In this document: positions 1 to 5,820 of the stretch, one piece after another | Layout: each line of letters opens with the position of its first letter | Position numbering within the stretch: the first letter of the stretch is position 1 | Source: Planctomycetaceae bacterium | GTDB lineage: Bacteria > Planctomycetota > Phycisphaerae > Phycisphaerales > SM1A02 | Direction of reading: 5' to 3' | Assembly: GCA_027488265.1 (NCBI GenBank) | Contig: JAIYCA010000256.1 | Span: 1-7,232, forward strand | Length of the DNA stretch: 7,232 nt | Position numbers and translations under genes: made by a program | The notes under the pieces: model-generated | What the model saw: the letters and a program-made list of their open reading frames with translations, nothing else | Told to the model about the DNA's origin: nothing | The model's database searches: none

Positions 1-1500
1 CTTCTTGCCTTCGCTTGGGACCTCGAGGTCAAACGCGATCGTTCCCGAATCGAGCTTCTCAAACGGCGTGTTCTGATTCTCGATCTTCCAATTCGTCCAG
101 CGGTAGAGCCGTTCGAGCACGCGCACCTTTTGCGCCGACGACTTCTGGTTGCGCACCTCGATGCGGAAGGTCTCCGTCATGCGCTTTGCTGCGTTGTCGA
201 TGGTGAAATCCGTGCGCGTGCGCTCGCCGACCACATCAAACGCTTCACCGAGTCGGATCTTCACCGTCTCGTTGCGCGGTGTATGCGCGATCAGGTCTTC
301 GCCGACGAACTCAAGCGTGCCGTCGGCCGCGTCTTCTTTGTAGACGCGAATCTTGCCCGCGGGCAGCGGCATGCCGAGGCTGTTGTCCTTCTTGTTCTCG
401 AACGAAACGAGGATCGCAGGAGTTTGCTTCGTCGCGACGCCAAAGTCGCGATCGAGAATCGGGGCACCTGGCGCCATCATGCCGCCCGCGAAATCAAACA
501 TGAGCTCGCGCTTCACCTTGAAGCCCGCGACTGGCGGGAAGAGTGCGATCTGCTGGGTCGAGTTCTGCAAGACGTCGGTCTTGCGCGGCAAGGTGTAGAG
601 ATGGAAGTCGCTGAATTCTTTTTCTTCGAACCCTCCCGCGGCGTCGGCCATCGCCATCGCCTCCATGCGCATACCGCGCGCCATCCCGCTCCCGATGCGC
701 GGCTGAATCTTGTTCACGGTGCCGGCGACGAGTTTCAACTCGGCGTCGTTGTACGACGCGCCGGAGAGATTCATCAGCGTGACCCACGCAGTGATCGCGC
801 CCGAGCGATCGGCATCGTCGAGCACGATGTTGTAATCGGCGCGCCACGTCATACCCGCAGTTTGATAGGTCGTACGCACAAGATGCTCGCCGCCAGACTC
901 GCTCGCGAGTTTCCAGACGAGCGTGGGCTTCGTGAGGAGGCCGCCCGGCAATTCACCGAGCACCACTTGCGCGCCCGTCATCGGCACGATCTTCACGCCC
1001 TGCGCGGTTTGCAGGACAACTTGGCCCTGATTTGCCGAGAGCAGCGTGCCCGTGACATTCGAAACGCCTTCACCGAGCGGCACTGCGAGCGTGACTTCGC
1101 GATTGAGAAAGCGCTCCATCAACTTCGATGGGCTCACGAGATCAAACTGGAAATTCTGCTCGAGCACCGTGGTCTTCGCGTCATCGAGATCGACGAACGA
1201 AACCGTCGTCGGATCGATCCACGCAGCGACATCGGTGAACGCGAGTTCGCCGCGCCCCTTCGGAATCGTGAGTTTGCGCACGGACTTCACCACGCCGTAG
1301 CCAGGCACGCCCCAGACGTTGTCGATGCCGCTCATCCGCTGCTGCTGGATGAACTGCTGCGGATCAAAGCCCGCGGGATCAGCCGACGAGTAAACCGTGA
1401 GCGATGTGCCCTCGCTTGGCTTCTCCGTTTCAGTTCGCGGTGCGAGGGCGGCGTGCGAAAGCGTGCTTGCGGCGATGAAAGCGAGCGATGTCGAGAGCAT
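1..1500 (-). CDS. DUF4139 domain-containing secreted protein (3' end cut by window edge)
   Basis: I read an uninterrupted frame of exactly 500 codons from an ATG at 1500-1498 to the window edge; no stop is reached, so the C-terminus is missing, probably by only a few residues. Residues 1-20 (MLSTSLAFIAASTLSHAALA) look like a signal peptide with a likely cut after ALA, although its start carries no positive charge. Residues 69-138 match the usual start of DUF4139 proteins: a GYGVVKSVRKL strand, a WIDPTTV segment, then LEQNFQFDLVSP and FLNREVTL. The core follows with YQTAGMTWRADYNIVL (212-227), NLSGASYNDAELKLVAG (244-260) and a Met-rich loop (273-285) before FSDFHLYTL (296-304). The family is predicted to be exported and beta-rich; its biochemical role is not established. 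The frame stays open upstream to the permease stop, but no better start is seen there. The ribosome-binding site is weak. The gene lies 93 bases behind the permease in the same direction. The family call is firm; the function is unknown. Confidence 0.9.
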   Translation of the reverse strand, partial: MLSTSLAFIAASTLSHAALAPRTETEKPSEGTSLTVYSSADPAGFDPQQFIQQQRMSGIDNVWGVPGYGVVKSVRKLTIPKGRGELAFTDVAAWIDPTTVSFVDLDDAKTTVLEQNFQFDLVSPSKLMERFLNREVTLAVPLGEGVSNVTGTLLSANQGQVVLQTAQGVKIVPMTGAQVVLGELPGGLLTKPTLVWKLASESGGEHLVRTTYQTAGMTWRADYNIVLDDADRSGAITAWVTLMNLSGASYNDAELKLVAGTVNKIQPRIGSGMARGMRMEAMAMADAAGGFEEKEFSDFHLYTLPRKTDVLQNSTQQIALFPPVAGFKVKRELMFDFAGGMMAPGAPILDRDFGVATKQTPAILVSFENKKDNSLGMPLPAGKIRVYKEDAADGTLEFVGEDLIAHTPRNETVKIRLGEAFDVVGERTRTDFTIDNAAKRMTETFRIEVRNQKSSAQKVRVLERLYRWTNWKIENQNTPFEKLDSGTIAFDLEVPSEGKK

Positions 1501-1593
1501 GGGCAGATTCCAAAGGTGAAGTGTTGTTTCAGCCGCACAGCAACGAGCGGAGCGCGTGGATGCGAAGACGCGCGTCGGCGTCTCCAAATTCAC

Positions 1594-3438
1594 TCAATTC
1601 GTACCCGCGAGCCGGCGCACGGTCATCATGAAGTTTTTCTTCATCGCCGCGTGCATCGCGAAGCAGATCGCGGAGAAGGCGATGGCCGACGCGATCGTGC
1701 CGACGATGAGGCTCGTGCGCGCCGCGGGCAGATTTTCGACGCTCGCGCTGATCGCGGCGGCCGGATCGACCGTCGCATAGAGGATGTTGAGCGGGCTCAT
1801 CGCGGCCATCGCGGCGCCGACGTACGGCACGCCTCCGCCAAACGCGGCCGAGCAGCCGCCGAGTACGAGCCCAATCGCACCCAAGATGCCGATCGCTGCC
1901 ATCACCGAGCCGATGGTGCCCTTTGTGCGGAGCGACCACTGCAATCCGATCATGATGGCGAAACTCGTCGCCGCCACGAGATTGATGAGTACGAGCACCG
2001 CGCCTTCCGGAATGATGAGCGGAAGACTCACGGTTGCGAGATTGACCTGCTCTGTGATCGTGACGCCTTGCTTCGCGCCGAATCCGTTCGCGAGGACATA
2101 AATCGCGACGGAGCCGAGCGTAACGAACGGCACCGCAAGCATGGGGATCAAGAACTGCACGATGCCGGTTAGTTTGCCCGCGAGATACGGGCCCGGTTGG
2201 ATCGGCGTCGTCAGCAAGATGTCGAGCGTGCCATCTTCGCGTTCGCGGCTCACCGCGGTCGCGCTCAAACTCACCGCCGTCAGCAGCACGACCACGATCT
2301 CCGCGCCAACGACACCGAGGAGCGCGAGCCGGAGTTCGGAGGAGTCAATCGTGCCGCCGCGATGGAGCCCGCAAAGGACAAACCCAACGCACGCGCCGAG
2401 CCCAAGGAAGATCCAACGCCCGAAGAGGCCGCCGAGTGATTGAGTGCGCAGCATCCGTTCGCGCCACGCGATCGGGTTTGCGCCGACGCGACGCGATTCG
2501 CGCGTGCCTGTCGCGCCAGCACCCGCGCCGAGCGCCGCCTTCCACCAACTCACACGCGGGCCGCGCGTACCTATGACCCGCAGGCGGAGCGTCGACCAAA
2601 TCATCATGGCGAGGCTCGCGAGCACGCAGATCACGCAGAAACTCGCCGAAGGATTCGTGTAGAGCGGCGCCAGTGGCGGGATCGGGACGTCGCTCGCGGC
2701 GTACGCGACGTAACTCGTGGATTGGAGCGAACTTTCAAGCGCGAGGAACGGGTTGAACGCCGTCAGAATCGTCGTGCGCGTGGCGCCCGAACCAACGCCG
2801 ATGTTCGCTTGCGTGCGGAAGTACGCGTCGGCGGCGTACGTCGAGAAGAGGTACATCACGACGGCGGCGTAGAAGACGAGGACCGCGCGCTTGCCCCCGC
2901 TTCGGGTGACCGACAGCGTGACCGCCGTCGTTGCAACGACCAGCGCGCTCGATGCCGCGATCGCGTAACTCGTCAGAATCGCGCCGCCGGGGACGCCGCC
3001 GAAGAACTGGGTCAGGACGAAGAGCGGCAGCGTCGAGAGAAGGAGCGCGAGGATGAAGAAGAGCCGCCCGAAGAGGTTACCGAGGACGATCTGAAGGTTC
3101 CCGAGCGGGGTCGTCAGGAGGATGTCCCACGTCCGCGGGCTCGCTTCTTGCACGATCGCGCCGGCCATGAAGATCGGGGTCAGGACGCAAATCAGGAGGA
3201 CCTGCCCGAAACTCACGACCGAAAACGCGCCGGCGCCGCGGGTCGCGAGTTGCTTCATCGACCCATCGCCGCCGAGAAGCCCGAGAAGCAGCACCGCGAT
3301 CATGATCGCGAGGTAGCCCGATCGGAGCAGCAAGTGGCGCGACCGTTTCGACCCGCCCGACACAATGCGGACCGCGATTGGGTTCGTCGGCAAGAGATTC
3401 GAAAGCCACGTCGCGAAGCCGGTCATGCGAAGGCGCAT
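1594..3438 (-). CDS. ABC-2 type transporter permease, two homologous halves fused (614 aa)
   Basis: This is a 614-residue membrane protein with about twelve hydrophobic segments, six per half. It is probably the membrane part of an ABC-2 type exporter (NosY/GldF-like group), which works with a separate ATPase. The two halves resemble each other: NPIA occurs at residues 19-22 and 321-324, and DILLTTP at 105-111 and 406-412, an offset of 301-302 residues. In the second half the motif is preceded by SREREDGTL, the usual ABC-2 signature; in the first half by VQEASPRTW. Hydrophobic segments lie near 42-57, 79-97, 125-145, 155-178, 185-202, 266-288, 342-358, 376-396, 424-452, 475-500, 508-535 and 576-600. 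I chose the ATG at 3438 because an AAGG lies four bases before it and the hydrophobic protein starts soon after; the ATG at 3426 is possible. The open frame extends to 3657, but that extension is Arg/Gly-rich and unlike a permease. There is no ATP-binding motif here, and no ATPase gene in view. The substrate cannot be told. Confidence 0.88.
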   Translation of the reverse strand: MRLRMTGFATWLSNLLPTNPIAVRIVSGGSKRSRHLLLRSGYLAIMIAVLLLGLLGGDGSMKQLATRGAGAFSVVSFGQVLLICVLTPIFMAGAIVQEASPRTWDILLTTPLGNLQIVLGNLFGRLFFILALLLSTLPLFVLTQFFGGVPGGAILTSYAIAASSALVVATTAVTLSVTRSGGKRAVLVFYAAVVMYLFSTYAADAYFRTQANIGVGSGATRTTILTAFNPFLALESSLQSTSYVAYAASDVPIPPLAPLYTNPSASFCVICVLASLAMMIWSTLRLRVIGTRGPRVSWWKAALGAGAGATGTRESRRVGANPIAWRERMLRTQSLGGLFGRWIFLGLGACVGFVLCGLHRGGTIDSSELRLALLGVVGAEIVVVLLTAVSLSATAVSREREDGTLDILLTTPIQPGPYLAGKLTGIVQFLIPMLAVPFVTLGSVAIYVLANGFGAKQGVTITEQVNLATVSLPLIIPEGAVLVLINLVAATSFAIMIGLQWSLRTKGTIGSVMAAIGILGAIGLVLGGCSAAFGGGVPYVGAAMAAMSPLNILYATVDPAAAISASVENLPAARTSLIVGTIASAIAFSAICFAMHAAMKKNFMMTVRRLAGTN

Positions 3439-3446
3439 CCTACCTT
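3439..3446 (-). promoter_or_regulatory. Ribosome-binding site of the permease, decides the start
   Basis: Read on the minus strand this is AAGGTAGG directly before the ATG at 3438. The AAGG part sits four bases from that ATG, which supports 3438 over the longer open frame beginning at 3657. The same purine stretch is 12 bases from the alternative ATG at 3426, so a start there cannot be excluded. The site overlaps the -35 element of the divergent promoter candidate. Confidence 0.5.
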
Positions 3447-3472
3447 GACAGTTTTGGAAAGGTGCCGATACT
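3445..3472 (+). promoter_or_regulatory. Sigma-70-like promoter candidate
   Basis: A perfect -35 hexamer TTGACA (3445-3450) is followed after 16 bases by GATACT (3467-3472), which matches four of six -10 consensus positions. Transcription would begin near 3479 and run away from the permease. The next plus-strand gene, rny, begins about 575 bases later, and a terminator lies only some 25-45 bases from the predicted start. Such a match can occur by chance, and the -10 is imperfect. Confidence 0.4.
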
Positions 3473-3495
3473 TCACATTGTCCGCGGACGCGGAT

Positions 3496-3525
3496 CGGAC
3501 GGCGACTTTGGCCGTCTGTCTTTTT
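3496..3525 (+). terminator. Rho-independent terminator on the plus strand
   Basis: CGGACGGC (3496-3503) pairs with GCCGTCTG (3511-3518) to give an 8-bp stem with one G-U pair and a 7-base loop. It is followed at once by TCTTTTT (3519-3525), so the T tract is in place for plus-strand termination only. No plus-strand gene ends here: upstream DNA is the antisense of the permease. It may end a very short RNA from the promoter at 3445-3472, act as an attenuator in a long rny leader, or stop antisense transcription across the permease. Confidence 0.5.
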
Positions 3526-3847
3526 CCGGCTCGTCGAACAGGCCTTGCCGTTCGCGACCGTTTGCAGGACGAGGCGTCGGTTCAACCCGCCGCACAAGTC
3601 CCCCAGGATGCGCTTCGGTGTCCCCAAAGCGCGGATCGGGATAGATCGACCGAGCACAACGCCCCACCCATTCCTTTCGGGGCACCCGTTTTGAGTTCAG
3701 TTTCTGTGAGTGCTACTTCAATCCAATTTCCCGCCACCGTCGCGCACGTCGCGACGCGTGGAATTCAGGACAGCGCAAGCGGCGAACGTCGCTTTGGCAC
3801 ACTGTTGCCGTGCGCTGGGGTTTCGCAGGGCCACGCTGCACATGCCG

Positions 3848-3902
3848 TTGAGCATTCATTGAGCGTTCATTGAGCGATCATTGAGCATTCATTGAGTGTT
3901 CA
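3848..3902. repeat. Five tandem 11-bp repeats, consensus TTGAGCRTTCA
   Basis: Five contiguous units start at 3848, 3859, 3870, 3881 and 3892. They read TTGAGCATTCA, TTGAGCGTTCA, TTGAGCGATCA, TTGAGCATTCA and TTGAGTGTTCA; units 1 and 4 are identical and differences fall only at positions 6-8. Each unit has a TGA-N4-TCA dyad. The 11-bp period is close to one helical turn, so the copies would face the same side of the DNA. A lone TTGAGC recurs at 3915-3920. The array ends about 150 bases before the rny start codon. It is more AT-rich than its surroundings. It could be an operator array, a structural element in the rny leader RNA, or a slippage-prone microsatellite-like tract; the sequence does not decide. 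Confidence 0.9.
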
Positions 3903-4004
3903 TGGACGATGGTGTTGAGCGGCCCCGCATCCTGAGGACTTGAGAGAGACGCGCACGCGGCAAGACTCAAACGACTCGATTGATCACAAACGTCGCAGGT
4001 AGGA

Positions 4005-4024
4005 CCGGTGCAGGAGGCACCCGG
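4005..4024 (+). promoter_or_regulatory. Small hairpin in the rny leader with AGGAG loop
   Basis: CCGGTGC (4005-4011) can pair with GCACCCGG (4017-4024), giving five plus two base pairs around a one-base bulge at 4022. The five-base loop is AGGAG. No start codon follows this purine run at a usable distance, so it does not appear to serve a gene of its own. It lies 20 bases before the real rny ribosome-binding site. A regulatory role is only a guess. Confidence 0.3.
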
Positions 4025-4043
4025 CGAGCAGTCTCATTCGACT

Positions 4044-4048
4044 GGAGG
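4044..4048 (+). promoter_or_regulatory. Ribosome-binding site of rny
   Basis: GGAGG is placed five bases before the ATG at 4054. It is the strongest Shine-Dalgarno match before any gene in the window, and it fixes the rny start ahead of the membrane anchor. Confidence 0.85.
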
Positions 4049-4053
4049 CTCGC

Positions 4054-5691
4054 ATGTCCATTCTGCTTCAAGCTGGTTCCGGCGCTGGTGACTTCGGTAT
4101 CGCTGCGATTCTGATCGCGGCTGGCATCGCACTCATCGTTGGCGCCGTCGTTGGCATCGTCATTCTCACCTTCGCATCGGGTCGTGGCATCAAGGCCGCG
4201 CGCGCCGAGGCCGACCGCATGATCGCTGATGCGAAGGCGCAAGCCGAACTCGCCGCTGACGCGATGCGCAGCGAAGCGGAGAAGAAGGCACGCGAGGTGG
4301 AACTCGCGGCGGAGAAGTCTGCGTCCGAAAAGCGCGCGACGCTCGACCGCGAGTCGAAGGCGACGCAGGCGAAACTCGACGAAAGCCTCGCCCGCGCGGC
4401 GAAACGCGAGGAAACGCTCGACAAGAAGCTCGAGTCGATCGGTCAACGCGAAACGAAGATCGACGCCCGCGAGGCCGATCTCAAGCGCCAAGAAGACGAA
4501 TTGAAGCGCGCGAACGACGAAAACGAGCGGACGCGCACCGAACTGCGCGGCGCGCTTTCGAAGGTTTCGGGATTGTCGCGCGAAGAAGCCCGCGAGCTCT
4601 ATCTCACCGAAGTGCGTGAAGAGGCCGCCCACGACGGCTCTGCGCTGCGGCAGAAGCTCCTCGATGAAGCCGAGCGCGAAGCGAAGGGTAAGGCGCGCGA
4701 GATCACGCTCATGGCGATCCAGCGGTACGCCGCCGAGAACGTTGGTGAATCGACGGTGCGCTCGATCAAGATCACAAGCGAAGACATGAAGGGCCGCATC
4801 ATCGGTCGCGAAGGTCGCAACATTCGCGCGATCGAGAAGGCGACCGGCGCGGACATTCTTGTCGACGATACGCCGGGCGTCATCAGCGTCTCGTGCTTCG
4901 ATCGTGTGCGTCAAGCGATCGCCGCCGAAGCATTGCAGCGACACGTCGCCGATGGACGCATTCACCCGACGCGCATCGAAGAACTCGTCGAGCAGACGAA
5001 GCGCGACATCGAGGAGAAGATCGTCAAGGTCGGCAACGAGGCGGTTGTTGAGGCCGACGTCCGCGGACTTCACCCGAAGGTGATCGAAGCGCTCGGCAAG
5101 ATGCACTTCCGTACGAGTTACGGCCAGAACGTGCTGCGGCACTCGGTCGAGGTCGCGTTCCTCTCACAGATGATCGCGGACCAACTTGGTTTGAACGGTG
5201 CAACCGCGCGACGCGCAGGTCTTCTCCACGACATCGGCAAGGCGATGGACCACGAGATGGAAGGTGGTCACCCCGCGATTGGTATGGAATTCCTGCGGAA
5301 GTACGGCGAGAAGAGCGAAGCCGTGCTCAACGCGTGCGGTGGTCACCACGGCGATATCCCGTCGACGACGGCGTACACGCCGATCGTCATGGCGGCCGAC
5401 GCGATCTCCGGCGCGCGCCCAGGTGCGCGACGCGAGTCGATGGAGATGTACATCAAGCGACTCGAGCAACTCGAGGGCATCGCGCGCGAGCAGCCGTACG
5501 TTGATGAAGCACACGCGATTCAGGCGGGTCGCGAGATTCGCGTGATCCTGAACGCGAAGAAGGCGGACGACGCGACGGCGTTCCAGATCGCGGAAGCGAT
5601 TGCGAAGCGCGTCGAAGCGGAGATGACCTTCCCTGGCGAGATCAAGGTGACGGTGCTTCGCGAGACGCGCGCGGAAGCGATCGCGCGGTAA
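4054..5691 (+). CDS. rny: Ribonuclease Y, complete (545 aa)
   Basis: RNase Y is a membrane-anchored endoribonuclease that makes the first cuts in mRNA decay and processing. The protein is slightly longer than the usual ~520 residues and has the full domain order. A short N-terminal stretch leads into one membrane segment (about 13-40). A long charged Glu/Lys/Arg/Ala-rich coiled coil (about 45-215) follows. A KH RNA-binding domain comes next, with GRIIGREGRNIR beginning near 246 and DDTPGVISV after it. Then comes an HD metal-dependent hydrolase domain. Its expected metal ligands are present: H363 in LRHS, H392-D393 in LLHDIGK, H406 in GGHPAIG, the GGHHGD motif (430-434) and D449 in MAADAIS, then GARPGARR (453-460). 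The C-terminal FPGEIKVTVLRETRA is typical. The start follows a good GGAGG. No catalytic residue is missing, so the enzyme should be active. It follows the 615-base intergenic region; the next gene starts 129 bases after its stop. A long antisense frame covering its first two-thirds is a by-product of codon use. Confidence 0.98.
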   Translation: MSILLQAGSGAGDFGIAAILIAAGIALIVGAVVGIVILTFASGRGIKAARAEADRMIADAKAQAELAADAMRSEAEKKAREVELAAEKSASEKRATLDRESKATQAKLDESLARAAKREETLDKKLESIGQRETKIDAREADLKRQEDELKRANDENERTRTELRGALSKVSGLSREEARELYLTEVREEAAHDGSALRQKLLDEAEREAKGKAREITLMAIQRYAAENVGESTVRSIKITSEDMKGRIIGREGRNIRAIEKATGADILVDDTPGVISVSCFDRVRQAIAAEALQRHVADGRIHPTRIEELVEQTKRDIEEKIVKVGNEAVVEADVRGLHPKVIEALGKMHFRTSYGQNVLRHSVEVAFLSQMIADQLGLNGATARRAGLLHDIGKAMDHEMEGGHPAIGMEFLRKYGEKSEAVLNACGGHHGDIPSTTAYTPIVMAADAISGARPGARRESMEMYIKRLEQLEGIAREQPYVDEAHAIQAGREIRVILNAKKADDATAFQIAEAIAKRVEAEMTFPGEIKVTVLRETRAEAIAR

Positions 5692-5820
5692 CGGCGGCGC
5701 ATCTCTCCGGCATGTTCGACGCTGCCTCACCCGACGGTGCACGGCTGGGGGATTGACTCACCGTGCCTTGGTCATCCGACCGCACATTGCATCACTTGGT
5801 TCCGCGGTTAGGCTGCGGAC
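5692..5820 (+). other. Spacer after rny with a weak hairpin
   Basis: GCACGG (5739-5744) can pair with CCGTGC (5761-5766) across a 16-base loop, but no T tract follows, so this is at best a poor terminator. TTGGTC (5768-5773) and ATCACT (5791-5796), 17 bases apart, are a weak promoter candidate for the next gene. It is unclear whether that gene is read with rny or separately. Confidence 0.25.

Larger units (their letters stand above)
3439..4053. other. Divergent intergenic region between permease and rny (615 bases)
   Basis: No convincing protein gene is present. Open frames here on both strands give Arg/Pro/Gly-rich proteins with no recognisable domain and no good ribosome-binding site. The region holds a plus-strand promoter candidate (3445-3472), an intrinsic terminator (3496-3525), a five-unit tandem repeat (3848-3902) and a leader hairpin (4005-4024), each listed separately. 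It also holds a 6-bp inverted repeat GCGCTT/AAGCGC (3610-3615 with 3627-3632), not followed by T's, and a 10-bp palindrome CGTCGCGACG at 3747-3756. I found no clear sigma-70 promoter for the permease or close to rny, so the true start sites of both genes are unknown. Both divergent genes must be controlled from here, or rny is read from a long leader. Confidence 0.7.

Noticed and set aside
130..2172. 680-residue open frame on the plus strand
   Set aside because: It runs opposite the DUF4139 protein and the end of the permease. Its product is Arg/His/Glu-rich with no domain, whereas the minus-strand frames give clear families.
3439..3657. 73-residue N-terminal extension of the permease
   Set aside because: The frame is open, but the extension is Arg/Gly/Ser-rich, would cover the terminator and promoter candidates, and a better start with AAGG exists at 3438.
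3747..3756. 10-bp palindrome CGTCGCGACG
   Set aside because: Short GC palindromes are expected by chance in DNA of this composition, and no gene start or promoter is placed on it.
2440..3873. 477-residue open frame on the plus strand
   Set aside because: It lies opposite the permease and then crosses the intergenic region; the composition is highly Arg-rich and no family is recognisable.
3848..3902. Reading the tandem repeats as a CRISPR array or plasmid-type iterons
   Set aside because: The units are 11 bp and contiguous with no spacers, so it is not CRISPR; no replication initiator gene or AT-rich melting region lies beside them, so a replication origin is unsupported.
3967..5142. 391-residue open frame on the minus strand opposite rny
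   Set aside because: RNase Y is certain on the other strand; the antisense frame is the mirror of its GC-rich codon use and charged coiled coil.
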